Below, piece after piece: positions 26,783 to 35,775 of a stretch of 64,000 bases of DNA (position 1 is the stretch's first letter; every line of letters starts with the position of its first letter). Under the pieces are notes generated by a model that had not been told where the DNA came from, did no database searches, and saw only the letters and a program-made list of their open reading frames with translations. The DNA is from Methylobacterium dankookense (GTDB taxonomy: Bacteria > Pseudomonadota > Alphaproteobacteria > Rhizobiales > Beijerinckiaceae), in contig NZ_CABFVH010000005.1 in NCBI RefSeq assembly GCF_902141855.1, positions 1-64,000 of the forward strand. Reading direction: 5' to 3'. A program made the position numbers and the translations under genes.

Positions 26783-28984
26783 CTACCACCGGTAGATCAG
26801 GCTGCCGATCACCGTCGCGGGCGCGCCGCGGTAGCAGAAACCAGCCTGGCAGTTGGTGTAGTCGCGGTCGAAGATGTTGAAGGCGTTCACCTGGGCGCGG
26901 AAGCCCTTGTACTTCGGGTCGAGGGCCGCGAAGTCGTAGGCGATCAGAGCGTCGAACAGGGTCACGGTGGGGTTGCGCACCGTGTTCTCGTCGTCGGCGA
27001 AGCTCGGGCCCGCGTAGCGCACGCCGCCGCCGATGGTCAGCCCGGCCAGCGGCGAGGAGGGCGGGAACAGGTAGGTCGCGAAGGCCTTGAAGCTGTCGCC
27101 CGGGATGCCGGACAGGGCGTTGCCGTCGATCGGCAGGCGGGTCACCAGCGAGGTCTGGCGGGTGAAGCGGAAGTCGAGATGCGTGTAGGCCAGCGTCAGG
27201 TTGGTGCCGGGCGCGAGGTTGGCGATCAGCTCGGCCTCGAAGCCCGTCGACCGCACCGAGCCGGTGGCGACCTGGTTGGCGATGTTGTTCGGATCCTGGC
27301 GCAGGATGCTGGTCTGCCGGATGTCGAAGCCCGCGAACGCCGCGGTGATGTTGGTGCCGGGGATGGCGTATTTCACGCCGGCCTCGATCTGCTCGCCGGT
27401 GGCCGGCTTGAAGGCCCGCCCGTTCACGTCGGCGCCGACCTGGGGGGTGAAGGTGGTGGCGTAGCTCGCATAGGGCACCATGCCGGGCGCCAGGGTGTAG
27501 TTCAGGCCGACGCGGCCGGTGAAGGCGCTGTCGTTCTGGGTCGTCGGCGTGCCGAGCGCGCCCGGCGTGCCGCTCGCCGAGTGCTGCGAGACCCAGTCCT
27601 GCCGCCCGGTCAGGGTCAGCATGAAGCGGTCGAACTTCGCCTGCTCCTGCAGGTAGAGGCCGAGCTGGTCCTGGGACTGGTCCACCGCCAGGGACAAAGC
27701 CGGCTTCGGGATGAACTGCCGCCCGTAATTGAGGGTCGCGATGTCGAGGCCGGGCGCCGTGCCGAAGCCGCCGAGCCGCTTCCAGTCGTAGTGCTGGTAG
27801 TCGAGGCCGCCGAGCAGCGTGTGCGCCACCGGGCCGGTGACGAAGCGGCCCTCGAGCTGGTTGTCGACGGCGATCGAGCTCAGGTCCTCGATGAACAGGC
27901 CGCTGGAGCGTTGCGCCCGCAGGCCGGTGATCCCGTCGATCTGGACATAGGGGAAGTCGCCGTTGACGCCGTAGTAGCGGAGGTTCTGGCGAAAGATCAG
28001 GTCCGGCGTGAACCGGTGCTCGAAGGCGTAGCCGACGCGATACTGCTGCTGTGTGAAGGCGTTGAAGGCGCCGTCGCCCTGGTAGAGGCGCGACACCACG
28101 AAGCCGGGGAAGTTGTAGAAGGCCGAGGTGCCGGGCAGCTTCGAGCGCTGGAACTCGGTGAGCAGGGTGAAGCTGGTATCGGCCGAGGGCTTCCAGGTGA
28201 AGGAGGGCGCGATGTTGACGCGGTCGTCCGTGGCGCCGGGCAGGAAGGTGTCGGACTGGCGCACGATGCCGGTGAGCCGGTAGGCCATCGTGCCGTCGGA
28301 GCCCTCGACGGGGCCGCCGACATCGAAATTGCCCTGGTAGCGGTCGTAGTTGCCGCCCTGGAGCCAGACCTCGCCGAACGGGGTGAAGACCGGCCGCTTC
28401 GTGGTGACGTCGACGATGCCGCCCGGCGAGCCGAGGCCGTAGAGGCCCGATGCCGGCCCGCGCAGGATGGTCAGCGCCTCGGTCCCATAGGGCTCGATGC
28501 GCGGCACCGCGAGGCCGACCGCGGCCTGCCGCAGGCCGTCGCGGAACACGCCGTCATAGGTCGCCGAGAAGCCGCGGATGTAGAAGGCGTCGAAGCGCGG
28601 ATCGAAGCCGAACACGTCCGTGGAGGTGCCGGGCGCGTAGGCGAGCGCTTGGTTGAGGTCCTGCACGTTGCGATCGTTGAGCTGCTCGCGGGTGACGACC
28701 GTCACCGATTGCGGCGTCTCGATCAGCGGCGTGTTGGTCTTGGTGGCCGTGGGGCTCGCCTTGGCGGTGTAGCCGACCACGCCGCTCGGGCCGCCGCCCC
28801 CACCGCTGGTCGCCGCGCTGTCGCCGCCGATGACGCCGCCTCCGCCGCCGGTGCCGCTCGCAGGCCCGGCCGGCCGCGTGGCCTCCACCGAGATCTGGTC
28901 GAGCTGGACATTCGCCTGCTGGGCGAGGGCCGGCCCGGCGGCCACGAGCGAGGCGACGGCGGTGAGGCGGAGGGTGATCGACAT
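26783..28984 (-). CDS. TonB-dependent siderophore receptor
   Basis: Outer-membrane beta-barrel transporter, probably for a ferric siderophore. The 733-residue precursor has a signal peptide (LTAVASLVAAGPALA), a Gly/Ser-rich linker (about 40-65), the plug domain (ETPQSVTVVTREQLNDRN ... ILRGPASGLYGLGSPGGIV), a barrel with alternating aromatic strands and a C-terminal RW. Its upstream region carries an Irr-type iron box. No TonB/ExbBD or ABC transporter genes are adjacent, and substrate is unknown. Confidence 0.93.
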   Translation of the reverse strand: MSITLRLTAVASLVAAGPALAQQANVQLDQISVEATRPAGPASGTGGGGGVIGGDSAATSGGGGGPSGVVGYTAKASPTATKTNTPLIETPQSVTVVTREQLNDRNVQDLNQALAYAPGTSTDVFGFDPRFDAFYIRGFSATYDGVFRDGLRQAAVGLAVPRIEPYGTEALTILRGPASGLYGLGSPGGIVDVTTKRPVFTPFGEVWLQGGNYDRYQGNFDVGGPVEGSDGTMAYRLTGIVRQSDTFLPGATDDRVNIAPSFTWKPSADTSFTLLTEFQRSKLPGTSAFYNFPGFVVSRLYQGDGAFNAFTQQQYRVGYAFEHRFTPDLIFRQNLRYYGVNGDFPYVQIDGITGLRAQRSSGLFIEDLSSIAVDNQLEGRFVTGPVAHTLLGGLDYQHYDWKRLGGFGTAPGLDIATLNYGRQFIPKPALSLAVDQSQDQLGLYLQEQAKFDRFMLTLTGRQDWVSQHSASGTPGALGTPTTQNDSAFTGRVGLNYTLAPGMVPYASYATTFTPQVGADVNGRAFKPATGEQIEAGVKYAIPGTNITAAFAGFDIRQTSILRQDPNNIANQVATGSVRSTGFEAELIANLAPGTNLTLAYTHLDFRFTRQTSLVTRLPIDGNALSGIPGDSFKAFATYLFPPSSPLAGLTIGGGVRYAGPSFADDENTVRNPTVTLFDALIAYDFAALDPKYKGFRAQVNAFNIFDRDYTNCQAGFCYRGAPATVIGSLIYRW

Positions 28985-29068
28985 GCGGGCTCCCGGGCTC
29001 TCGCGGAGCCCAAGGGATGCAGAGTCATGCCCGCACGATCAACCCGAAAACGTGTTATGAATCACACA

Positions 29069-29085
29069 CTTAGAAGAGTTCAAAT
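29069..29085. promoter_or_regulatory. Iron-control-element-like box upstream of the TonB receptor
   Basis: CTTAGAA-GAG-TTCAAAT matches the Irr-bound ICE motif TTTAGAA-N3-TTCTAAA at 11 of 14 positions. It lies 85-100 bases before the receptor start in a locally A/T-rich stretch. Iron control through Irr is inferred. Confidence 0.5.
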
Positions 29086-29099
29086 CTGACGGCACCCGC

Positions 29100-29975
29100 T
29101 CAGAACTGGAGGGCGGGCTCCTTCAGGGCGTTGCTCTCGCGGGTGCAGATAGCCGCCTCGGGGGGCGGGCCCTTGCCGTCGAGCACCTTGGCGAGCTCGG
29201 CCCTGGCCTTGTCCATGTCGGCCCGGAAGCCCGCATCGCCCATCAGCGCGGCGAAGACCGCCGAGCCATTGGTGCGCCCGGCCGAGACGTCGGTCAGCCA
29301 GTGCACGCCGCAGATGATGCGGCTCTCGCCATAGGCCCGGCCGCGGGCGAGGATGATGGTGGCCTTCTCCGGCACCAGGGCGGCCATCATCAGCGCATAG
29401 GCCCAGCCCTGCGTGGCATGGCCGGAGGGGTAGCTGAAGCTGTCGGCGAGCTGCTGGGTCCGCTGCACGCAGATCGGCGCCTCGTTGCCGACGAAGGGGC
29501 GCAGGCGCCGGTAATGCAGCTTGGGCCCCCGCGTCGCGCGGGCGATGTCGAGACGGGCCCGGTCGAACAGGGCGATCACCGCCGGCACGCGGGTCTGGTC
29601 GATCCGGGTGCCGAGCACGCAGGCATAGGTGTCGAGGATGGCCGCCGCGCCCTCGGCCACGTCGCTGGAGGCCAGCTCCCAGCGGGCGCTGCCGCGCAGG
29701 GCACGGGTGTTGGTGAAGGCGGCCCGGTCCGCATTGTCGAGGGGCGAGTGGCTCGCGGGCGGCGGCGACAGGATCTGCACCGTGTCCGGCGCGGCGGCCT
29801 CGCTGAGATAGGGCTTCACCGCGGGCTTGCCGGGCTTCAGCGTGTCCGCGCCGACGGAGGGCGCCGCAGTCTCGGGCGGGGCCGCGGGCTTGGGCTGGAT
29901 CGCCTGGGCCAGGGCCGGGGCGGCGCCGAGCAGCGTCACGGTCAGCAGCGCGGGCAGGAGGGGCAGGCGGGGCAT
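29100..29975 (-). CDS. Class A acid phosphatase, PAP2 superfamily
   Basis: Periplasmic non-specific phosphomonoesterase of the PhoN type. The 291-residue precursor has a signal peptide (LLTVTLLGAAPALA) and a Pro/Ala-rich linker. The PAP2 catalytic motifs follow: KLHYRRLRP (KX6RP), YPSGHA and SRIICGVHWLTDV (SRX5HX3D), with the conserved His residues present. Upstream of the TonB receptor on the same strand, with about 115 bases between. Confidence 0.92.
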   Translation of the reverse strand: MPRLPLLPALLTVTLLGAAPALAQAIQPKPAAPPETAAPSVGADTLKPGKPAVKPYLSEAAAPDTVQILSPPPASHSPLDNADRAAFTNTRALRGSARWELASSDVAEGAAAILDTYACVLGTRIDQTRVPAVIALFDRARLDIARATRGPKLHYRRLRPFVGNEAPICVQRTQQLADSFSYPSGHATQGWAYALMMAALVPEKATIILARGRAYGESRIICGVHWLTDVSAGRTNGSAVFAALMGDAGFRADMDKARAELAKVLDGKGPPPEAAICTRESNALKEPALQF

Positions 29976-30118
29976 CGGACTCCGAAGGGCTCACGATCCT
30001 GTGATTCGAACAAGAATAGGTCTCGTTCTGCGACGCGCCTATGGCGGCGCGCGCCGCGCCCGCCCGTTCGAGCGGATTCCCGATACAAAGCGACACGAAT
30101 TTCGCGCGCAAGCCCCAA

Positions 30119-30234
30119 TCCGGGATCCCAAAGGGGTCACCCCTTTGGCGGGGTATCGGGGCAGGGCCCTGATCTTCGATGACCAGGGCTCCGCCCTGGA
30201 CCCGCCAAAGGCCTGAGGCCTTTGGAAACCCAAA
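30119..30234. repeat. Family B extragenic palindromic repeat, full copy
   Basis: Stems AAAGGGG-TCA-CCCCTTT, GGGGCAGGGCCCT, CCAGGGCTCCGCCCTGG and CCAAAGGCCTGAGGCCTTTGG occur in order. It is nearly identical to the copy at 63.4 kb except for paired changes within stems. It fills the space between the acid phosphatase and the alpha/beta hydrolase; the rest of the 265-base gap shows no gene. Confidence 0.85.
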
Positions 30235-30240
30235 GCGTTC

Positions 30241-31113
30241 TCAACCGGCCCGGATCGCGGCGGCGACGGAGGCCGGATATTCCTCGTGCGGGCTGAGCGC
30301 GCCCGGGATCGGCGCGACCTGGACATGGCCGCTCGCCGCGAGGGCATCCATCTCCGCGCCCGAGCGGCGCGGGGCGCGCTCCGGCCGCAGCACCTGGATC
30401 GGCGGCAGGCCGTCCCCGAACAGCGCGAGGAAGTCGTCCCGGGTCTCGACCGGGTCGAGGCCCCCGGTGACGAAGGCGGCGGTGCCGAAGCGGCCGTTCC
30501 GGTGCCGGGTGATCGCGTGCTTCATCCGCACCAGATCGGGGGTGACGCGCGCGGCCTCGGCATAGACGTGGGCGCGCATCATTCGGCCGATGATCGGCGG
30601 GCTGATATTGATCCGATAGAGCGCCTCGCCGACGAGGGGCGCCTCCACGGCGCGGCGGATGCGCCCGAAGAGGGGCCTGCGCTCCGGCCCCATCGCGGTG
30701 GGCAGCGGCCCGCGCCAGGTCGGCGCGACGAGGACGAGGCGGGAGAAGGCGCCTGGATGCCGCCGCGCCGCGGCGACGAGGTAGCCCGCCGCGTGGCCGG
30801 CGCCGATACCGAGGGCGTAGGGGCCGGGCAATCGCGCCAGCAGGGCGTCGAGGAAGCCGTGCAGGGTCTGCGGATCGAGGGGGAGCCGCGGGCGCGTGCG
30901 GTCGCCGAAGCCCGGCCAGTCGGGCACGACGCAGCGATAGGCGCCGCCGAGCTCTTCGGCGAGCCCGTGCATCTCGGCCCGCGCCGAGATGGTCGAGAGC
31001 GCCGGCAGCAGGAGGGCCGGCGCCCCGTGGCCGATCAGGTCGATCGGGGTGGGGCAGGGGAAGGCGCCGACCGCGAGGTCGAGGTTGCGCGTCTCCTGCC
31101 GCAGGGCCGCCAT
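30241..31113 (-). CDS. Alpha/beta hydrolase-fold protein lacking the nucleophile serine
   Basis: A 290-residue alpha/beta hydrolase-like protein with the oxyanion-side CVVPDWPGFGDRTRP segment. The nucleophile elbow reads GIGAG instead of GxSxG, so the usual catalytic serine is glycine; it may be inactive or have another role. It lies 14 bases after dapD in the same direction, so it is probably co-transcribed. Start at the ATG at 31113. Substrate unknown. Confidence 0.8.
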   Translation of the reverse strand: MAALRQETRNLDLAVGAFPCPTPIDLIGHGAPALLLPALSTISARAEMHGLAEELGGAYRCVVPDWPGFGDRTRPRLPLDPQTLHGFLDALLARLPGPYALGIGAGHAAGYLVAAARRHPGAFSRLVLVAPTWRGPLPTAMGPERRPLFGRIRRAVEAPLVGEALYRINISPPIIGRMMRAHVYAEAARVTPDLVRMKHAITRHRNGRFGTAAFVTGGLDPVETRDDFLALFGDGLPPIQVLRPERAPRRSGAEMDALAASGHVQVAPIPGALSPHEEYPASVAAAIRAG

Positions 31114-31127
31114 CGGACCGGACGCGC

Positions 31128-31982
31128 TCAGTCGCGGAGCAGCTCGTTGATGCCGGTCTTGGCGCGCGTGCCGGCATCGACGCGCTTCACGATGACCGCG
31201 CAGTAGAGGTTCGGGCCCGGCGCCCCGTCCGGCAGCGGCTTGCCGGGCATCGAGCCCGAGACCACCACGGAGTAGGGCGGCACGCGGCCGTAGAAGACCT
31301 CGCCCGTGGCGCGGTCGACGATGCGGGTCGAGGCGCCGAGATAGACGCCCATCGAGAGCACGCTGCCCTCGCCGACGATCACGCCCTCGGCGACCTCGGC
31401 GCGGGCGCCGATGAAGCAATTGTCCTCGATCACCACCGGGTTGGCCTGCAGCGGCTCCAGCACGCCGCCGATGCCAGCGCCGCCGGAGATGTGGCAGTTC
31501 TTCCCGATCTGCGCGCAGGAGCCGACCGTCGCCCAGGTGTCGACCATGGTCGCCTCGCCGACATAGGCGCCGAGATTGACGAAGGAGGGCATCAGCACCG
31601 CGCCCGGCGCGATGAAGGCGCTGCGGCGCACGACGGCGCCCGGCACCGCGCGGAAGCCGGCGGCCCGGAAGCGCTCGGCATCCCAGCCGTCGAACTTCGA
31701 GGGCACCTTGTCCCACCACGAGGCGCCGCCGGGGGCGCCGGCGATCAGGTCCATGTCGGTGAGGCGGAAGGAGAGCAGCACCGCCTTCTTCAGCCACTGG
31801 TTGACCTGCCAGTCGCTGCCCGACTTCTCGGCGACGCGCGCCTTGCCGGAATCGAGCAGGTTCAGGGCCGTCTCCACCGCGTCGCGCACGGGGCCGCGCG
31901 TGCCGGTATCGATGGTGGCGCGCTCCTCCCAGGCGTTCTCGATGGTGCGCGCGAGATCGGCGTGGGCTTCAGCCTCGGACAT
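31128..31982 (-). CDS. dapD: Tetrahydrodipicolinate N-succinyltransferase
   Basis: Transfers succinyl from succinyl-CoA to tetrahydrodipicolinate in lysine and diaminopimelate synthesis (EC 2.3.1.117). The 284-residue protein has a helical N-terminal domain (about 1-110) and a left-handed beta-helix of hexapeptide repeats ([21 protein letters not shown] ...). The length is typical. dapC, dapE and argD are not adjacent. Confidence 0.96.
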   Translation of the reverse strand: MSEAEAHADLARTIENAWEERATIDTGTRGPVRDAVETALNLLDSGKARVAEKSGSDWQVNQWLKKAVLLSFRLTDMDLIAGAPGGASWWDKVPSKFDGWDAERFRAAGFRAVPGAVVRRSAFIAPGAVLMPSFVNLGAYVGEATMVDTWATVGSCAQIGKNCHISGGAGIGGVLEPLQANPVVIEDNCFIGARAEVAEGVIVGEGSVLSMGVYLGASTRIVDRATGEVFYGRVPPYSVVVSGSMPGKPLPDGAPGPNLYCAVIVKRVDAGTRAKTGINELLRD

Positions 31983-32093
31983 GGCTCTTCCGGCTCGAAT
32001 TGGGGCAATGGGAAGGCCCGTGCTTACAGAGGTGGGCCTGCCCTGTCACCCTTGTCTCACCGCGCCGCAGGCGGGGGCGCCCGGCGACCGCGC

Positions 32094-32555
32094 TCAGGGG
32101 CCCGAGACCCCCGAGAACTGGGCCTCGAGGCGGGCGAGGTCCGCCGACAGCACGGCCAGATCCTCCGCCAGGGCGTCGTGGATCGCGGTGGCGGCCTCGG
32201 GAAACTCCGCCATCAGCCGGCGCACGAGGATGGGCGTCACGCGCATCACGTCGGCGGCCTCGGCCGCGCGCGCCTCGCAGGGGCGCTCGCCGCCGGTGAA
32301 CAGGGCGAGCTGCCCGATCAGCGCCGAGCGGCCGGCCGTCACCGGCTCGGCGCCCGCCGCCCGCGGCATCAGCCGGACCGTGCCCGCCATCACCACGAAG
32401 GCCCCGTCCGCCGGGTCGCCTTGGCGGAACAGCACCTCGTCGGCCGCCAGCGCGCGCCGCTCGGAGGCGAAGGTGATCAGGCGCAGGGCGTCCTGCCCGA
32501 AGAAGCGGAGCAGCGGCGCGGCGGCGAGAATCGCGATGTCGTCGTCGAGCCCCAA
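32094..32555 (-). CDS. Cyclic nucleotide-binding domain protein
   Basis: A 153-residue stand-alone cNMP-binding (Crp-type) beta-roll without a DNA-binding domain: LFRQGDPADGAFVVMAGTVRLM and IGQLALFTGGERPCEARAAE. The phosphate-binding cassette has GQLALFTGGERP in place of the usual GExALL...R-A, so ligand binding may differ. It lies 120 bases downstream of a CenR-type regulator on the same strand. A similar pairing is known for Brucella OtpR. Confidence 0.85.
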   Translation of the reverse strand: MGLDDDIAILAAAPLLRFFGQDALRLITFASERRALAADEVLFRQGDPADGAFVVMAGTVRLMPRAAGAEPVTAGRSALIGQLALFTGGERPCEARAAEAADVMRVTPILVRRLMAEFPEAATAIHDALAEDLAVLSADLARLEAQFSGVSGP

Positions 32556-32675
32556 CGCGCGTCAACCCCGGGCTGCATGGCACGCAATCCGGTGAGCTTT
32601 AGCTGAACCGTATCCGCCGCACGAGAGGGCAGGGGGACGTAAAGGCGGCGAAGTCCGTGCGATCAGGCAGGTGGT

Positions 32676-33359
32676 TCAGGGCAGGAGCTTGTAGCCGCCG
32701 CCTTCCGTCACGAGGATCGCGGCGGTGGCGGGGTTCGGCTCGATCTTCTGGCGCAGCCGGTAGATGTGGGTCTCCAGCGTGTGCGTGGTGACGTGGGCGT
32801 TGTAGCCCCAGACCTCGGCGAGCAGGGTGTCGCGGCCCACCACCTCGCGGCCGGCGCGGTAGAGGAAGCGCAGGATCGCCGTCTCCTTCTCGGTGAGCTT
32901 CAGCTTCGAGCCGCGCTCGCCGATGAGGAGCTTCGCCCCGGGCCGGAAGGTGTAGGGGCCGATCTGGAAGATCGCGTCCTCGGAGGCCTCGTGGCTGCGC
33001 AGATGCGCCCGGATGCGCGCGAGCAGGATGGCGAACTTGAACGGCTTGGTGACGTAGTCGTTGGCGCCGGCCTCCAGCCCCTCGACCGTGTCCTCCTCGG
33101 AATCCTGGGCGGTGAGCATGATCACCGGGCCGCGATAGCCGTTGCGGCGCATCAGGCGCACCGCCTCGCGGCCGTCCATATCGGGCAGGCCGACATCCAT
33201 CACCGCGAGGTCGATCCGGTCCTCGCCCACTGTGGCGATCGCGGCCTCGGCGGTGGCGGCGCCGACGACGGTGAACTCGTCGTAGGCGTCGAACTGCTCG
33301 GTCAGGGTCTCGCGCAGGATCGCGTCGTCGTCGCAGATCAGGAGGCGGTAGGCGTTCAT
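32676..33359 (-). CDS. cenR: OmpR-family response regulator, CenR/OtpR-type
   Basis: A 227-residue regulator. The receiver (1-120) has the acidic pair DDD, phospho-acceptor Asp in VMDVGLPD and KPF. The winged-helix DNA-binding domain (about 135-227) has LTEKETAILRFLYRAG and THTLETHIYRLRQKIEP. Sequence style (VMDVGLPDMDGREAVRLMRRNG, FAILLARIRAHLR) fits alphaproteobacterial CenR/OtpR, which controls envelope and division. The partner histidine kinase is not in the window. Its neighbour encodes a cNMP-binding protein. Confidence 0.8.
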   Translation of the reverse strand: MNAYRLLICDDDAILRETLTEQFDAYDEFTVVGAATAEAAIATVGEDRIDLAVMDVGLPDMDGREAVRLMRRNGYRGPVIMLTAQDSEEDTVEGLEAGANDYVTKPFKFAILLARIRAHLRSHEASEDAIFQIGPYTFRPGAKLLIGERGSKLKLTEKETAILRFLYRAGREVVGRDTLLAEVWGYNAHVTTHTLETHIYRLRQKIEPNPATAAILVTEGGGYKLLP

Positions 33360-33619
33360 CGTCCGGGCACTCTCGGGGGACGCAACAGGCCGGGCCGAGG
33401 AGGGCCGGCGCGGCGTCCCGAGGGGAACCGGGACGGCGGACGGAAGGCACCCCCCCCAGCACCGGACAATCTCGGTCCGGGCATATGCATCAGAATAATG
33501 CGGTTTTCTCGTCTGGGAATTGGCTTGCGCACAATTCGTCGACTTTTTTGCCTTTCATCCCGTCCCACCCTACGAGCCGTCCTCGAAGGCCCTGCCCGAG
33601 ACGCCCGTTCGAGAGCCCG

Positions 33620-34183
33620 ATGAGACCCGTCGCGAAGGCCGCCCGGCCGGTCCGGACCACGCTCGCCAGCCTGCGCGTGCGCCCTCAGGTGGGCGACCGG
33701 CGGCGCGGCCAGCTCCTCGTGCCCGGCGCCGTCATCCCCTGCGCGCTCGGCGCCGCTGGGATCGTGCGGACGAAGCGGGAGGGGGACGGCGGCTCGCCGC
33801 GCGGAAGCCTGCGCCTGCTCGGAGGCGCCTTCCGGCTCGACCGTCTCGGGCGGCGGCCCGTCAGCGCCCTGCCGCTGCGCCCGACCCGGCCGTCCGACGG
33901 CTGGTGCGACGACCCGCGCGACCCGCGCTACAACCGGCCGATCCGCCTGCCGGCGCCCGGCATCAGCGCCGAGCGGATGTGGCGCGACGACGGCCTCTAC
34001 GACGTGGTGATCGACCTCGGCCACAATCGCGGGCCGATCCGGCCGGGGCGGGGCTCGGCGATCTTCCTGCACGTGGCGCGGCCCGGCTTCAAACCGACCG
34101 AGGGTTGCGTCGCCCTCCGGCTTCCCGACCTCCTGCGCCTGCTGCGACGCCTCGGGCCGCGGACGCGTCTATTGATACCGTGA
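33620..34183 (+). CDS. L,D-transpeptidase (YkuD) family protein
   Basis: A 187-residue YkuD-domain protein. The catalytic region has IFLHVARPGFKPTEGCVAL: a conserved histidine and the active-site cysteine in T-E-G-C-V. Family members make 3-3 peptidoglycan cross-links or anchor proteins to the wall. The ATG at 33620 lies at the start of conserved sequence; no signal peptide is obvious, so export is unclear. It is divergent from cenR across a 260-base gap rich in A/T. Confidence 0.8.
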   Translation: MRPVAKAARPVRTTLASLRVRPQVGDRRRGQLLVPGAVIPCALGAAGIVRTKREGDGGSPRGSLRLLGGAFRLDRLGRRPVSALPLRPTRPSDGWCDDPRDPRYNRPIRLPAPGISAERMWRDDGLYDVVIDLGHNRGPIRPGRGSAIFLHVARPGFKPTEGCVALRLPDLLRLLRRLGPRTRLLIP

Positions 34184-34344
34184 CCGTGCGGCCTCCACGT
34201 CACAATCGGAAGTTGCATTCTGGGTGATGCGCCGGCAAACGCCGCAGGGCCGAGCCTGCGCCCGGCGCATTCTGTTATGACGGCGTGACCCGGCGGTCGC
34301 GCCCGCCGCCACGCACGGACGACCGCACGAGGAGAGCCCGCCTG

Positions 34345-34806
34345 ATGTCCCCATCCCCACGGGCTGCCCGGAGGAGCGAGCGCACGGCCGGCATGGCGGC
34401 CTCGCCCTGCCACTGCCTCGCCGTCCGCCAGGCCGCGCGGCACGTGACGCAGCTCTACGACCGCCACCTCGCCGCGGTCGGCCTGCGCTCGACCCAGTAC
34501 GCGGTGCTCGCGGTGCTGAACCGGAGCGGCCCGCTCGCGGTGAACGAGCTGGCGCAGCAACTGGTGATGGACCGGACGGCCACGGGCCGCGCCCTGCGCC
34601 CGCTCGAACGCGAGGGCCTCGTCCATATCGGCGCCGGCCGCGACGCGCGCACCCGCGCCCTGAGCCTCACCGCCGCCGGCCTGGAACGGCTGGACGCGGC
34701 CCGCGACCCGTGGAGCCGCGCCCAGGCCGCCTTCGAGGCGCAGTACGGCCCCACGGAGGCCGATGCGCTGCGCCTGTCCCTCGCCCGGGTGGTCGGCCGC
34801 GGCTGA
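34345..34806 (+). CDS. MarR-family transcriptional regulator
   Basis: A 153-residue winged-helix regulator: SPCHCLAVRQAARHVTQLYDRHLA, then STQYAVLAVLNRSGPLAVNELAQQLVMDRTATGRALRPLEREGLV and RTRALSLTAAGLERL. A Cys-His-Cys near the N-terminus could sense oxidants or metals. GGAG lies about 13 bases before the ATG at 34345. It is convergent with yggS; its target is unknown. Confidence 0.88.
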   Translation: MSPSPRAARRSERTAGMAASPCHCLAVRQAARHVTQLYDRHLAAVGLRSTQYAVLAVLNRSGPLAVNELAQQLVMDRTATGRALRPLEREGLVHIGAGRDARTRALSLTAAGLERLDAARDPWSRAQAAFEAQYGPTEADALRLSLARVVGRG

Positions 34807-34816
34807 CCGGCTCCGA

Positions 34817-35572
34817 TCAATCCTTGCGGGCGCGCGCCCCGAAGATCGCGGTGCCGACCCGGACATGGGTGGCGCCGAGCTGGATCGCGGCCGGATAGTC
34901 GGCGCTCATGCCCATGGAGAGGATCGGCAGGTTGTGCCGCTCGGCGATCCGGGCCAGCAGCGCGAAATGGGCGGAGGGCGGATCCTCCACCGGGGGCACG
35001 CACATCAGGCCCTGGATCGCCAGCCCGTGCGTGTCGCGGCACTCGGCGAGCAGCGCGTCGACCTGATCGGGCGCCACGCCGCCCTTCTGCGGCTCCTCGC
35101 CCGTATTGACCTGGATCAGGAGCTTCGGCGTCCGGCCCGTGCGCGCGATCTCCTTGGCGAGCGCCGCGGCGAGGGAGAGCCGGTCGAGGGAGTGGATCAC
35201 GTCGAACAGCTCCACCGCCTCGCGGGCCTTGTTCGATTGCAGCGGGCCGACGAGGTGCAGCTCCACATCCGGGTAGCGCGCCTTCAGCGCGGGCCATTTG
35301 GCCTTCGATTCCTGCACATAGTTCTCGCCGAACAGGCGCTGGCCCGCCTCCAGCGCCGGCAGGATCGTCTCGGCCGGCACCGTCTTCGACACCGCGACGA
35401 GGTGGACGCCGGCCGGATCGCGCCCGCAATCCTCGGCGGCCTGCACGATGCCGGCTTTCACCTCCGCGAGACCCGCCGCGACGTCGGCCTCGCCGACCGG
35501 GGGACGCGCCGCGGGGGAGGGGGCCGCCTCCTGCGCCTCGGTCTCTTGCGTATCGGTCTCGGGCGTATCCAT
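34817..35572 (-). CDS. yggS: YggS-family pyridoxal phosphate-binding protein
   Basis: Maintains vitamin B6 and amino-acid balance; binds PLP on a TIM-barrel (alanine-racemase-like). The 251-residue protein has [11 protein letters not shown] (PLP lysine), [21 protein letters not shown] and [26 protein letters not shown] 30-residue Glu/Thr/Pro-rich N-terminus is atypical. It is divergent from leuS with about 200 bases between the starts. Confidence 0.94.
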   Translation of the reverse strand: MDTPETDTQETEAQEAAPSPAARPPVGEADVAAGLAEVKAGIVQAAEDCGRDPAGVHLVAVSKTVPAETILPALEAGQRLFGENYVQESKAKWPALKARYPDVELHLVGPLQSNKAREAVELFDVIHSLDRLSLAAALAKEIARTGRTPKLLIQVNTGEEPQKGGVAPDQVDALLAECRDTHGLAIQGLMCVPPVEDPPSAHFALLARIAERHNLPILSMGMSADYPAAIQLGATHVRVGTAIFGARARKD

Positions 35573-35775
35573 TGCGCGTGTCCGGGTGTCGGGGCGGTTG
35601 GCCGAGGGACCTATCAGCCCGAACGCGGACCGCAAGCGCTCCGCTCCCGCAGGGCGGTCCTGCGACGCCCGCGTTGACCGCATCGGCCACGAATATGCTA
35701 GTGCCGCCCGAGACCCAGCGCATCCCGGGCCCCGAGCCGCCCGCGCGCGCCCGATCCAGCGCCTCGATCCGAGCC

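Noticed and set aside
26771..29089. Plus-strand 772-codon open frame opposite the TonB receptor
   Set aside because: It runs antisense to a receptor with signal peptide, plug and barrel. It has no recognisable domain.
33485..33619. N-terminal extension of the L,D-transpeptidase from an ATG at 33485
   Set aside because: The extra 45 residues are Pro/Arg/Ser-rich with no signal peptide and overlap the likely promoter region; start at 33620 fits better.
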